DNA of 64,000 bases from Debaryomyces hansenii CBS767 (Eukaryota; Ascomycota; Pichiomycetes; Serinales; Debaryomycetaceae). Position numbers and translations under genes: made by a program. This document shows, one piece after another, positions 8,519 through 19,000 of this stretch; position 1 is the first letter of the stretch, and each line of letters opens with the position of its first letter. Where the stretch lies: positions 992,001 through 1,056,000 of the forward strand of contig NC_006043.2 in NCBI RefSeq assembly GCF_000006445.2, written 5' to 3'. A model generated the notes under the pieces. That model saw only the letters and a program-made list of their open reading frames with translations. It was not told the origin of the DNA and searched no databases.

Positions 8519-10242
8519 ATGAATAATAGGTGAGTAACTATTTATTTTGAATCAAACCAGATACAACGAACTAACATTCCGGTAATAGCAGTGATAATGA
8601 TGAATCGAGAGACAATAGAGAGCAAGTAAGAGAAGCCGCTGGTCAAGAGGGCGCTGCAGATATAAACACAGCAGATATAAACACAGCAGATATAAACACA
8701 GCAGCTAACACAGTCGCTGATCATGGAGATCGTAACATAAATGATAACCCGTCGGGAAGTAATGCCAATACCAGTATCCAAGGACCGGAATCTTCTAATG
8801 AAAATGATAATGACAATAGAAATGAAATGAACATATTTGATAGGTTCATGGATACCATATTAGGTGCCAATCGGAATAGGGTTCAATCCCCAATAGCTAT
8901 TCCAATAGTAAGTAGCGCCGGTGGTGATGCCACGGCGGTGGCGTCAACCACTACGGATGCATCAAACCCCACTGGAGATGCAGATTCGGGTCCCGACTCA
9001 ACGAATGCCAACGCATTAAGCACAAGTACAGACTCTAATGGTGGCGCCATTATCATAACAGTGAACTATGTATTCTCTGATGAAAATAACCCACAGAACC
9101 CAAACAGATCTGGTTCGTTGGTAATGACTTTGCCAAATAATTCTTCCAACAGAGACCCTAGAATAATTCAAGAATTCATTAGGTTGGCAACGCAGATGGC
9201 GTATTCCACAATTGTTAACTTAAACAAAGAAAAAGGTATCACTATCGACAAGTTCAACTCTTTCGATATTAAAACGTTAGAAGAGCTCAAGGAAACCTCA
9301 AGAGAATGTTCTATTTGTTTTGAAGATTACTTAGCATTTTCTAACAATGGCAAAAAGAGAAGTGTTGTTGATGGTTCTAGATCACAAGAAGATACATCTG
9401 CCAAGAAGCGAAAATTGAATAATAAGAATGCTGAATCTACTTCAAATGATTCTTCGTCGTCTTCCACGACGTCAACTTCATCTTCCAGTGATCCGAATAC
9501 TTCAAGGCCAAAGTACTTGTCTGAATTTACTGGAACATTTGAACATCTTCCTGTTCAGATGCCTTGCGGTCATATTTTTGGAAAATCTTGCTTGTTTGAA
9601 TGGTTGAAAAATCATAGTTCCTGTCCTTTGTGCAGAAATTCGGTTAGCGAACCAAGCACTGACGGAACCTCGACTAATGATACTAATGGCAATGTGCAAG
9701 ATAATCCGAATATTACTTTGGTGCATAGACCTGCACTTTTAGATATTTTTAATTCATTTTCTAGAGATAGAGAGAGCAACTCACCCGTCAGAAGAATTCT
9801 AAGGTCAGGAAATGGATTAGGTGAGAATAATTCTCCACACACTCATATGCATACACATTCTTTCCCTCTGCAACTGGTGGATTCACAAGATGAAGCGCAG
9901 GAAGGCGAATCAGGAAATCAAACTGGAGTTTTTTCACATCTTTTGAATTACCTCAGAAGATCCCAACTGAGCGAAAGCTCAGAGCCATTATTCCCGACTG
10001 GTGTTTCTAGTAGGCGAACAACGAATGGTGTTGAGACTAGGCTGACAGATAGAATTGATTCTGAAGACAATGTTTTAGAATTTATGAATTTAAGAAGTCT
10101 TGTTGACGACAATAGAAGTAATAACCTGGTAAACAATAATGCTACAGAAAGTAATAATAATGGCGACAACGACAACGATAACGCCGATGGCAATAATAAC
10201 AATGCCAGTAATAATGACAATGAGAATGAGTCTACTACATAA
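8519..10242 (+). CDS. SAN1: San1-like nuclear RING E3 ubiquitin ligase (spliced)
   Basis: Best model is join(8519..8529, 8590-frame exon 8589..10242), 554 aa. Exon 1 (ATGAATAATAG) joins across an intron at 8530-8588 to an open frame that runs into the obvious coding region from codon ATG 8827. The RING is split: C-S-I-C at the first knuckle, then a Ser/Asn-rich insertion of about 70 residues, then MPCGHIFGKSCLFEWL and CPLCRN. The CGHxFG form with Gly at the fifth ligand position is seen in San1-like RINGs. Flanks are long, Asn/Ser/Asp-rich and disordered, which in San1 bind exposed hydrophobic patches of misfolded nuclear proteins. The internal ATG at 8827 is a possible alternative start giving 471 aa. 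Orthology to SAN1 is inferred from RING form and disordered layout. Confidence 0.8.
8530..8588 (+). other. Spliceosomal intron in SAN1, 59 nt
   Basis: 5' site GTGAGT at 8530, branch-point-like ACTAAC at 8570-8575 and 3' site TAG ending at 8588. Removal restores one reading frame from ATG 8519 through ATG 8827 with no stop. The 5' site differs from the dominant yeast GTATGT at two positions. Confidence 0.72.
8656..8712 (+). repeat. 15-bp coding tandem repeat in SAN1 N-terminus
   Basis: GCAGATATAAACACA is repeated three times in perfect register (8656-8700) and followed by a degenerate copy. It encodes Ala-Asp-Ile-Asn-Thr units in the disordered N-terminus. Being a multiple of three, it supports this region as coding, and its copy number is likely to vary among strains. 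Confidence 0.8.
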
Positions 10243-10341
10243 ATACATGTAATTAAAGGTAATTGTATATATACCTAATTATTAAATTTTGCATTCGTTT
10301 TAGATATTTCTATGTAAGATATATATTTTCGCTCAAAATGG

Positions 10342-11499
10342 TCAAGAAAAGAATTTAGAATACTTCGCTTTTTCATTTTGCTTCTTCAGTTCAATCAACA
10401 GTTCACATCTATCTAATTGTGGTCCAATTGCTGGATCTTCAGGAACCAAGAGTTTTGCGTCCTTGAATTCTGTAAGAGCGTCATTATATTTTCTAAGCTC
10501 AAACAAAGCACAACCCTTCCTATAATGACCCTTAGCTTTTTCTTGAGCCGTAAGATTATCCATATCTAATAAATAACTAGAGTAATCGGCAGCCTTGATA
10601 AAGTTCTTTAGACCTAAACATACCATAGACAAATTTAAATATATTTTTTTTTTTATATCTAAATATTTTTTATACCAATCTGGTTCCTGATCTTCGTCAG
10701 GTATATATTCCATAATATATCTCAAGCACTTCTTGTATTTCAAGAACGCTTCTAGTTTCATCCCCTTCTTAAACAAGATTGTTCCACTTTCTTTAATTTT
10801 TGTAGATGCAACATAAACCAGTTCTGATGAATCCTTATCTATGTTTTCATCATCGTCTGGATATTCCTCATAGATGTCTCCACCTATTTGATCATAACAA
10901 GCATTGTAGACTGGAATTTCCATATTTTCCGTCCAGTCTCCACAATCTTCAATAAGAACTATATCTTCTCTTGTTGGAATATTTTGACTATCTGTATTAA
11001 CCCTCTCTATTTCTCGAACAACTGACTTACCATGGATCACTCTACCAAACACCGTATGCTTACCTGTCAAATGAGGTTGTGGATAGGTTGTTATGAAAAA
11101 CTGTGACTTGTTTGCATTTGACGTCCCATCATTAGCCAGGCAAAGTTTAAATGGGTCATCTAAAGGTTCAGATAGATTTTCATCTTCAAACGCTTCATTA
11201 TTGTAAATTGATATACCGCCTTTACCAACGTTCAGATTAGGGTAATCTTTAATTGACGAACCGTTTTCAATATCCCCCGCTTGAATAACAAAATTCTTGA
11301 TAACTCTATGGAAGTAATTGCCTTTGAAAGTTAGAGGACTTCCTTCCTTGGTTATTTGTGAACCATTACACAACTTAATGAAATTCTCAGAAGTTTTAGG
11401 AGCTAAATCATCAAACAACTCCACAACTATCCTACCAGTCTTGCTCCCTCCTATTGATATGTCAATATATGAACAAGGTCTTAGAAGTTCTACTTTCAT
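10342..11499 (-). CDS. CPR7: Cyclophilin-40 type peptidyl-prolyl isomerase, Cpr7-like
   Basis: 385 residues with an N-terminal cyclophilin domain (about 1-190; YFHRVIKNFVIQAGD, SQFFITTYPQPHLTGKHTVFG) and a C-terminal TPR region (about 235-380) that binds the MEEVD tail of Hsp90. The linker QIGGDIYEEYPDDDE and the ending SKFFS resemble Cpr7 rather than Cpr6. It would act as an Hsp90 co-chaperone in the cytosol. It shares a 120-bp divergent promoter with the complex I assembly factor next door and is convergent with SAN1 at about 100 bp, so two protein-quality-control genes are adjacent. The Cpr6/Cpr7 assignment is a judgement from motifs. Confidence 0.9.
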   Translation of the reverse strand: MKVELLRPCSYIDISIGGSKTGRIVVELFDDLAPKTSENFIKLCNGSQITKEGSPLTFKGNYFHRVIKNFVIQAGDIENGSSIKDYPNLNVGKGGISIYNNEAFEDENLSEPLDDPFKLCLANDGTSNANKSQFFITTYPQPHLTGKHTVFGRVIHGKSVVREIERVNTDSQNIPTREDIVLIEDCGDWTENMEIPVYNACYDQIGGDIYEEYPDDDENIDKDSSELVYVASTKIKESGTILFKKGMKLEAFLKYKKCLRYIMEYIPDEDQEPDWYKKYLDIKKKIYLNLSMVCLGLKNFIKAADYSSYLLDMDNLTAQEKAKGHYRKGCALFELRKYNDALTEFKDAKLLVPEDPAIGPQLDRCELLIELKKQNEKAKYSKFFS

Positions 11500-11619
11500 A
11501 ATAAGTTTGCAGTTTTTGAAAAAAAATCGAAGATCATCTTTATTTTTTTTGATTGCACTGAAGAGTGAGCTTTTACTTCATTTCAAGAATAGAAGTACAC
11601 CTTAAACGATTTATGCAAC

Positions 11620-12786
11620 ATGCTTAGACAAAAAATCTTAAGAAGACCAAGATTTACTTCAGCCAAGTGTTGGTACTCGACTGGAAGTAATAACTACGAT
11701 TTGCAATTACATAGTGCAAGAGAAGATATCAATTCGCTCTTAGAAGTTCACGATAGGTCATCCTATATATTAGCACAATACATACCAGAGCCCGCTAGAG
11801 ATGCTTTCCTAGCTATACGTGCGTTCAACCTTGAGATCAATAAAATCAATGATGGTGGCAATAATACGAATTCGGTTTCTTCTAAAGCATCGAATCAACT
11901 CTCAGGTTCCATGGGTATATCAACTACAGATATAAAATTTAAATTCTGGAGCGATTTATTGTCAAGAGTTTTCACTGATCCTAGTTCAGAAAAGAACCTT
12001 GGTGAACCGATCGCCATATTGGTTAGAGATGCATTAAGAAATGATCTCAATTTGGACTTATCTTACTTCCACCAATTTTTGCAAACGAGAAAGCATTTCC
12101 TACAAACTAAGAGTTTCCAGACGGTGAATGACATTTGCTCTTATGGTGAGGGAACATATTCCCAATTGAATTATTTAACTCAGGGGTTGCTCTTATCCCC
12201 CTCTATTTCACCCTCTGCAATCAGTTTGTTGGAACACTCCACTTCGTTGCAATCAAAGGTTAGCGACATAGCTGCGCATATTGGACAAGCTACTGCTATA
12301 GGCTCTATGATATTGGGTTTAAAGTATTATTCTTCAACCAGAAACCAAGTAACGTTACCCATAGATCTTATGACAAAATTTGATTTATCGCAAGAATCTG
12401 TTCTTAGACTCACTCAGGGACACCTCAAGGACGAAAAGGATATATCAGATGTACGTGAGAAGCTAAAGAATATTACCTATGAAACTGCTGTTATCGCAAA
12501 TGATCATATTTTATCGGCAAGAGACAAATTAGACAAGTCAAGAGAAGAGATCTTGTCAATTGTCAAATCTCATCCAAATGACCAAGTTTTACAAAAACAT
12601 CAAAAACGTTGGAGAAAAAATATACCTGACGTTGTGTTTACCCCTTTCATGGTAGCTATTCCAACAACTTTGTACTTGCAGAAGTTGGAGAAATATGACT
12701 TCGATATTTTCCATCCTAAATTGCAACAACAAGAATGGAGATTAGCCTGGACCTCTTTCCGTAATTATTATCAGAGAAGAATCTAG
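11620..12786 (+). CDS. NDUFAF6-like complex I assembly factor (squalene/phytoene synthase fold)
   Basis: 388 residues. The start MLRQKILRRPRFTSAKCWYS is a strong matrix-targeting presequence. The body is a phytoene/squalene-synthase-like helical domain: DRSSYILAQYIPEPARDAFLAIRAFNLEI near 48 and later YGEGTYSQLNYLTQ, where the metal-binding DxxxD motifs of true synthases are not kept. This is the pattern of NDUFAF6 (C8orf38/sicily), needed for early assembly of the complex I membrane arm. Its presence agrees with the complex I subunit at 2.1-3.0 kb. A real prenyl synthase is less likely given the presequence and lost motifs. Confidence 0.85.
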   Translation: MLRQKILRRPRFTSAKCWYSTGSNNYDLQLHSAREDINSLLEVHDRSSYILAQYIPEPARDAFLAIRAFNLEINKINDGGNNTNSVSSKASNQLSGSMGISTTDIKFKFWSDLLSRVFTDPSSEKNLGEPIAILVRDALRNDLNLDLSYFHQFLQTRKHFLQTKSFQTVNDICSYGEGTYSQLNYLTQGLLLSPSISPSAISLLEHSTSLQSKVSDIAAHIGQATAIGSMILGLKYYSSTRNQVTLPIDLMTKFDLSQESVLRLTQGHLKDEKDISDVREKLKNITYETAVIANDHILSARDKLDKSREEILSIVKSHPNDQVLQKHQKRWRKNIPDVVFTPFMVAIPTTLYLQKLEKYDFDIFHPKLQQQEWRLAWTSFRNYYQRRI

Positions 12787-13254
12787 AGATGATATCAATC
12801 CGTGTATATAGCTTTGACTTCAATATATATTTATTACCTGTTCTACATGGTAATGCTTGTACATTATATTATTGCCAATGGTGACGGCAGTCTCATATTT
12901 AATTCATTTCTTGCGTTGAAACGATCTTATCAACAATCAATAATGCCTTACTATTGTACAAAGAACTTTAAAGTCATACGAGTACTTGTAGAATCCATAA
13001 CCTTTAAGCCATTACGGGGAATACAGTCTACCTGAAGGGTCTATTCTTTCGTGTAAAAACCACCCTTCGTTTTTCGCGTCAAGAAAAACACTTGTTGACA
13101 TGGTATCAAATCGTTCAGTATAGTGAAGATAAAATCAATTAGTTGATCTTTTGAACACATTAACTATTACATAGAAATATTATAGAGAGGAAAGTGATTC
13201 TTGGAATAGAAGTAATTATATTCTCTTAAGTCTAGTAGATTAATTATTTTCACT
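12787..13254. other. Intergenic, upstream of the Sec7-domain gene
   Basis: No supported gene. A 7-bp inverted repeat GAAGGGT...ACCCTTC (13034-13068) is present; its stem is short and its loop long, so it may be chance. Confidence 0.35.
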
Positions 13255-16200
13255 ATGATGCATGAATTTTCCAAGTCACCTACACCTAGTATCCCACTCG
13301 GATATAAGCAACCAGGTATACTGTTACATCCTTCGACGTCAACTGTTTCAAATGTTGCAATTGATCCTATTACTTTGATGATAAATGATTGTATGACTAT
13401 ATCCTCAGCCATGAGGAAAATGACTAGATGGTCTCAAAGTGGAGTTGCCGCCATCTTGGGCGCAGGCGATATTTTTGGTGAAAACGATTCCATAACTAAC
13501 TTGGGCTTGAGCACTAACATGGCGAATAATGGTAGTAGTCGATCGACAGGAATCAATGATAATCCACTCTTATCCAGTTTTTTACAATTGAGATCGATGT
13601 TAACGGACGCCAAAGATTTATATGAAATAGATAGCTTGACCTTATTACAACCATTTTTGTTGGTAATCAAGTCGTCGTCTACCTCAGGAAATATTACGTC
13701 GTTGGCTTTAAATTCGATTTCTAAGTTCATAAGTTATGAAATCATTTCATTTAAATCCAAAAATTTACAAAGTTCATTAATCCAAATTATTTCAGCATTA
13801 ACCCACTGTCGTTTTGAAGCGGCTGATCAGAGCTCAGATGATGCTGTATTACTTAAAGTTCTAAGGTTGATGGAGGATATTCTTGAAAGTCCATTGTCTA
13901 AACTATTACCAAATGAAGTAATTTCAGAAGTAGTCCAAACCTGCTTGTCTCTTGCTTGCAATAAGAAACGGAGTGAGGTTTTAAGAAAGGCTGCAGAAAT
14001 GGCAATGACTCTGATCACCTCCCATATATTCCGTCAATTGAAGGACATTGAACCTGAAACTGTGGGAATAGATGATTTGCAAACAAATTTTTCTAAAACT
14101 CAATTACCGGAAGATTTGATCGGTGGTACTGAAACAACCACTTCTATATTAAAAGAAGAAGAAGAAGAAGTTACCAATAGGAATATAGAAGATAAGAAAA
14201 CAGAAGATGGACAACTAGATGAAAATACAGTTGAGGAAAACGATCAACCGGTTGAAAACCCAAGAGAGATTTCTAATTCTGAGAATCCTAAAGAAGCCTT
14301 GGATACTGAAGAACCATTCGGTATAATTTGCATTAATGAATTCTTAGGGATATTAATTTCAATGATCTCCCCTTCGAATCAATATCAACATATGGAAAGC
14401 ACTAGAGTATTTGCTTTATCATTGATGAATACTGCAATTGAGGTTTCAGGCCATGATATTCCAAAACATCCATCATTAATGAGTTTGGTATCTGACCCTG
14501 TGTCAAAGCATGTTGTACAAATAATGACTACGACTGATTCACCAGCATTATTACAAGCTTCTTTGCAACTATTCTCTACCATTGCAATCGTTTTAGGAAG
14601 GCAATTGAAATCACAAATTGAACTAACCCTTTTGTTGTTATTTAATTCCATATCTCCAGATTCTGTTGAAAAGAATGATACCATTAATGGTAATGAAACA
14701 TCTGTGGCTACAAGAATCTCCGGTTCAAAAGAAATGCTCATTGAATCGTTATCCTTGTTGTGGACTAGGTCTCCTGTTTTTTTCACGCATTTATTCATCG
14801 ATTATGATTGTAACTTTGATAGAACTGACTTGTCTAGAAAATTTTTGGAATTTCTATGCAAATTATCATTACCTGAGTCTGCAGTTCTAACAACTGATAA
14901 TGTACCTCCAATATGTTTGGAAGGTATACTAACATTTATTGGTGGGATTAATGACAGAATTAAAAGTTTACCTATAGATAAAGAGTTGAGTGATTTGCAA
15001 TTACATTCTTTAATTTTAGATAAGTATAAAAAGACCACATTCATTAGCTGTACTGATATTTTGAATAATAAACCAAAAGCAGGAATCAAAGAACTAGCTG
15101 AGAAAGGCTTTATTAATGATGAAAATGATGCGGATGAATTAGCGCACTTTTTCTTTTCAAAGTCTGGAAGATTAAACAAGAAAGTGTTAGGTGAATATTT
15201 AGCTAAACCCTCAAATATTGAGATCTTGAGGAAATTCATTAATATGTTTGAATTTACTGGTTTGAGGGTAGATGAGGCGCTAAGAGTTTTATTGAAAAGT
15301 TTTAGACTTCCTGGAGAATCACAACAAATTGAAAGGGTGGTTGAGCTTTTTGCTGAAAGATACGTTCATTGTCAAGAAAACGTGGTAAGTGACTCAGAAG
15401 AAGAAGCAGTCAAGCCAGATCGTGATGCTGTATTTGTTTTATCCTACTCAGTTATTATGTTAAATACTGATTTACATAACCCTAAGGTTAGACACCAAAT
15501 GGATCTTGATGCATATAAGCGTAATTTGAGAGGTGTTTATAACGGAAAGGATTTTCCAAGTTGGTATCTTTCTAAGATTTATCATTCCATAAAAGAAAGA
15601 GAGATTATCATGCCTGAAGAACACCATGGTACTGATAAGTGGTTTGATGACGCATGGCATAACTTGATTTCCTCAGAAGCAGTCAATATAGATAAAGATG
15701 AAACTTTAGAATTTGATAATGTCCAATTATGTCAATTTGATAAAGTATTATTTGAAGGATCTGTTGATAGAATTATTGATACCTTAATTAGTGTATTCAA
15801 GGAAGCTTCTGACGACCAAATTATTACAAGATTAATGTCATCTGTTGATAAATGTGCTAATATTTGTTTATACTATAATTTGTCATCCTCAATCGATAAA
15901 TTGGTTGGTTTATTAGCAGAGCTAACAACCTTAACTAGTGAAATCCATCATGTTCCTAGCGCTGATGATAATGTACGGGAAGAGATCCCCATCACACAAA
16001 TAAAAGTTGAAAAGAAAGATGAAGCAATTACAGTTAGTGAAATGGCAGTGTGGTTTGGGAGAGATTTCAAAGCTCAAATTTCAACAGTTGTCTTGTTTAG
16101 GTTAATTAAAAAGACCGATTTTAAAGTTACTGAATCTTGGAATAAGATTATCAATATTATCTTAACATTATTTGAGAACTGCTTAATCAATCCTAACTTT

Positions 16201-17931
16201 TTCACAGAATTTCAGAAAAAGATCAAGCTAAATCCGTTAGCAAAGGTTAAGCCACGTTATATTATTAACAGAATTAAACCATTGAAGGATTCGGGTATCT
16301 TTTCAACGTTTTCTTCGTTTTTGAAAGGTTATTCAGACGATCCACCGGAACCTACTGATCAAGAAGTTGAATCAACTCTTTCGACTATTGACTGTGTTAA
16401 GTCCTTGAATATTCCAAGCATCTTTGAACATATTTCGAAAGGTCCTAAAGACAACTTAAAGCTATTCATAGAATTATTATTGGATTCGATCCCTACGTTC
16501 AAGGAGGAAACAAAGAGGTACTTTGAAATTGAGAACTTGTTCTTATTTGAAATTATGGTATGTTTCTGCTTACTACTTGACGATACATCCATCACTAATT
16601 CCACTCTCGACAAGATCACGTATTTCGGTGGCTTGAAAGATCTTTCAAGAAAAGGTAATTTGAGAGTCTGTGCATACAAGCTATTGTTAATTAGGCATAG
16701 TGATGGATCCCATGAATCTACCTTAACTGAATGCATAAAAGAATTAAGTGAATTTGATAAAGAACTAATTAGTAAACATGGTGCACAGTTAGCTCAACCA
16801 TTGATTTCATTAGTTGACGATGAATCATGGTTTTGCAAGAAATTAGTTAATAATGAAGAGTACTGGAAGGCTTTGAGAATATTTGGGTCTATTCCAATAT
16901 ACTCCTCTGATGTGCTCAGATTTGTTGATGGCATAATTTTAAATTCACCAATGGAAGTATCACCGTTGAATTACATGCCTCTTCTTGGTCTATTAGACGA
17001 AATATCCTCTCTTGGCGCAGCTGGTTCCCAATGGGAACAGGAAACAGAACAATTAGCTGTGTCTGGACAGAAACAGGAAGATGACAATTCGTATTACAGG
17101 GATCTTGTTGAAATTTCAAAGAAGTCTATATCGTTAACGGCCGAATTGAACTCAATTTCCAAAAGACCTGAGTTCAATCAAAAGGACCTTTCATATTCTT
17201 TAATTCAAGCTTTAGCTCATCAATGTTTCAATCCTTGTCGGGAGGTTCGTACCTATGCAATCAATACTTTACAGCTGACTGTTTTATCCTCTGAAATTAA
17301 TGATAAATTTACCCCAGCTGGAATTTTTGAATATGGCTTGTTCCCATTATTATCTGAACTTTCTAAGAATGAAGTTTTGCAAACAGATCCAAACGGGTTC
17401 GCACGGACCCAGACAGAAGCGTTATCTTTAGTAAGTAAAGTTTTCTTGAAGTATGAGTCCCAGTTTGATCTGGAAGGGACTGATAAAATATGGTTAGGAA
17501 TTTTAGAATATTTCATTGTATTTAATTCCTTAGGTGAAAAATTTAACATGAACGAAAACTTGATTAAGGAATCTGGTGGAGAATTGCTCAAAAATATGAT
17601 TTTAGTATTGCAAAATAACGGTATATTGACTGATAGCAAGACTGAATTATGGAAAACTTCTTGGGAGAAAATTGAACAGGTCTACCCTAATTTGAAAGAT
17701 GAATTAGCTCTTGAAAATTCTTCAAAAGTAGAAGAAGGTAGTTCAGTAAATGATGATAAATTGAATAAAGAACAAGACATAGAGCAAAATCAAGAAGCAA
17801 GTAAAGAACAAAATGAAAAACAAAATGAAGTTTCACAGAAAGAATCTAAGAAAGAGTCAATAGAAGAGTCAAACGAAGATCCAAAAGAGGAATTAAAAGT
17901 GCCAGAAGAAGAGAGGCACGAACGCAGATAA
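13255..17931 (+). CDS. GEA2: Gea1/2-like Sec7-domain ARF guanine-nucleotide exchange factor
   Basis: 1558 residues in the order expected for the GBF/Gea group: N-terminal DCB-HUS helical region (about 30-560), Sec7 domain (about 606-800) and a long C-terminal HDS region. The exchange 'glutamic finger' is E688 in FRLPGESQQIERVVELFAER; the second Sec7 motif is FVLSYSVIMLNTDLHNPKV. Gea proteins activate Arf1 for COPI coat formation at the Golgi and are inhibited by brefeldin A. The last 90 residues are a Glu/Gln/Lys-rich tail. Tandem ATGs at 13255 and 13258 make the first residue ambiguous. Closeness to Gea2 over Gea1 cannot be judged because these yeasts usually keep one Gea gene. URA3 follows 200 bp downstream on the same strand. 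Confidence 0.95.
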   Translation: MMHEFSKSPTPSIPLGYKQPGILLHPSTSTVSNVAIDPITLMINDCMTISSAMRKMTRWSQSGVAAILGAGDIFGENDSITNLGLSTNMANNGSSRSTGINDNPLLSSFLQLRSMLTDAKDLYEIDSLTLLQPFLLVIKSSSTSGNITSLALNSISKFISYEIISFKSKNLQSSLIQIISALTHCRFEAADQSSDDAVLLKVLRLMEDILESPLSKLLPNEVISEVVQTCLSLACNKKRSEVLRKAAEMAMTLITSHIFRQLKDIEPETVGIDDLQTNFSKTQLPEDLIGGTETTTSILKEEEEEVTNRNIEDKKTEDGQLDENTVEENDQPVENPREISNSENPKEALDTEEPFGIICINEFLGILISMISPSNQYQHMESTRVFALSLMNTAIEVSGHDIPKHPSLMSLVSDPVSKHVVQIMTTTDSPALLQASLQLFSTIAIVLGRQLKSQIELTLLLLFNSISPDSVEKNDTINGNETSVATRISGSKEMLIESLSLLWTRSPVFFTHLFIDYDCNFDRTDLSRKFLEFLCKLSLPESAVLTTDNVPPICLEGILTFIGGINDRIKSLPIDKELSDLQLHSLILDKYKKTTFISCTDILNNKPKAGIKELAEKGFINDENDADELAHFFFSKSGRLNKKVLGEYLAKPSNIEILRKFINMFEFTGLRVDEALRVLLKSFRLPGESQQIERVVELFAERYVHCQENVVSDSEEEAVKPDRDAVFVLSYSVIMLNTDLHNPKVRHQMDLDAYKRNLRGVYNGKDFPSWYLSKIYHSIKEREIIMPEEHHGTDKWFDDAWHNLISSEAVNIDKDETLEFDNVQLCQFDKVLFEGSVDRIIDTLISVFKEASDDQIITRLMSSVDKCANICLYYNLSSSIDKLVGLLAELTTLTSEIHHVPSADDNVREEIPITQIKVEKKDEAITVSEMAVWFGRDFKAQISTVVLFRLIKKTDFKVTESWNKIINIILTLFENCLINPNFFTEFQKKIKLNPLAKVKPRYIINRIKPLKDSGIFSTFSSFLKGYSDDPPEPTDQEVESTLSTIDCVKSLNIPSIFEHISKGPKDNLKLFIELLLDSIPTFKEETKRYFEIENLFLFEIMVCFCLLLDDTSITNSTLDKITYFGGLKDLSRKGNLRVCAYKLLLIRHSDGSHESTLTECIKELSEFDKELISKHGAQLAQPLISLVDDESWFCKKLVNNEEYWKALRIFGSIPIYSSDVLRFVDGIILNSPMEVSPLNYMPLLGLLDEISSLGAAGSQWEQETEQLAVSGQKQEDDNSYYRDLVEISKKSISLTAELNSISKRPEFNQKDLSYSLIQALAHQCFNPCREVRTYAINTLQLTVLSSEINDKFTPAGIFEYGLFPLLSELSKNEVLQTDPNGFARTQTEALSLVSKVFLKYESQFDLEGTDKIWLGILEYFIVFNSLGEKFNMNENLIKESGGELLKNMILVLQNNGILTDSKTELWKTSWEKIEQVYPNLKDELALENSSKVEEGSSVNDDKLNKEQDIEQNQEASKEQNEKQNEVSQKESKKESIEESNEDPKEELKVPEEERHERR

Positions 17932-18133
17932 ATGCAATAGAAATCAGAAAGACAGGTATTTTGATCAACAGTATCAAAGCTAAATATTTTTATCGGTAAG
18001 GACATTGATAGATGTATATCAATATATGTATATTTTAATATAATGAGTTTCCTGCATATTGTTTTTAAACTACTTTTCAGAATCATCAACTGTAGTAAAA
18101 GAAAGTTAACAATTAACAAATCCCATATTAGCG

Positions 18134-18937
18134 ATGGTTAAAACCCAAACGTACACTGAAAGAGCTTCTGCTCATCCGTCTCCTGTGGCTCAGCGCTTGT
18201 TCAAATTAATGGATAACAAGAAAACAAATTTGTGTGCTTCCGTTGATGTGAAATCTACTGAAGAATTCTTGACCTTAATAGAGAAATTAGGGCCGTATAT
18301 TTGCTTAGTTAAAACACACATTGATATAATAGATGATTTTTCCTACGAAGGTACTGTTGTTCCTTTATTGGCTTTAGCGAAAAAACATAATTTCATGATT
18401 TTCGAAGACCGTAAATTTGCTGATATTGGAAACACGGTCAAATCACAATATTCTGGTGGTGTTTATAAGATTGCTCAATGGTCCGATATTACAAATGCGC
18501 ATGGTATAACTGGTTCAGGAATTGTGAAAGGTTTGAAAGAGGCTGCACAAGAATCTTCGAAAGAACCAAGAGGTTTATTAATGTTAGCTGAATTATCATC
18601 AAAGGGCTCTTTAGCGTACGGTGAGTACACAGAAAAAACCATCGAAATTGCTAAGAGTGACAAAGAATTCGTTATTGGCTTCATTGCTCAAAGAGATATG
18701 GGTGGAACAGATGAAGGTTTCGATTGGATTGTTATGACACCTGGTGTAGGTTTGGATGATAAGGGTGATGGTTTAGGTCAACAATATAGAACTGTTGATC
18801 AGGTTGTTACAACTGGAACTGATATTATCATTGTCGGAAGAGGTTTATTTGGACAAGGCAGGGATCCAACCGTTGAAGGTAAGAGATACAGAGATGCAGG
18901 TTGGAATGCATATTTAAAGAAGACTGGTTCGTTGTAA
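18134..18937 (+). CDS. URA3: Orotidine-5'-phosphate decarboxylase
   Basis: 267 residues, the usual length of yeast Ura3. The OMP decarboxylase active site is [13 protein letters not shown], with catalytic Lys94 and Asp92. Other conserved blocks are [22 protein letters not shown] and [19 protein letters not shown]. It catalyses the last step of UMP synthesis in the cytosol. The GEA-URA3 head-to-tail arrangement helps place the window in the CTG clade. No frame damage: this allele looks functional. Confidence 0.99.
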   Translation: MVKTQTYTERASAHPSPVAQRLFKLMDNKKTNLCASVDVKSTEEFLTLIEKLGPYICLVKTHIDIIDDFSYEGTVVPLLALAKKHNFMIFEDRKFADIGNTVKSQYSGGVYKIAQWSDITNAHGITGSGIVKGLKEAAQESSKEPRGLLMLAELSSKGSLAYGEYTEKTIEIAKSDKEFVIGFIAQRDMGGTDEGFDWIVMTPGVGLDDKGDGLGQQYRTVDQVVTTGTDIIIVGRGLFGQGRDPTVEGKRYRDAGWNAYLKKTGSL

Positions 18938-19000
18938 TTATATAATTGTTCTATATATATTGTATATGTTATAAATATGTACAAGGAATAATATAAATTT

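Noticed and set aside
8656..8712. Short regular repeat that could suggest a CRISPR-like array
   Set aside because: Direct 15-bp tandem copies without spacers inside a coding frame of a eukaryote.
8542..8781. 79-codon minus-strand frame opposite the SAN1 N-terminus
   Set aside because: It is the reverse reading of the ADINT repeat (a Cys-Val-Tyr-Ile repeat); the plus-strand frame is in phase with SAN1.
10878..10885. TCTCCACC inside the CPR7 coding region
   Set aside because: Single copy within a gene; counted as background for the GGTGGAGR element.
12802..13035. 77-codon plus-strand frame just after the NDUFAF6-like gene
   Set aside because: Tyr/Ile-rich start typical of AT-rich 3' sequence; no homology pattern.
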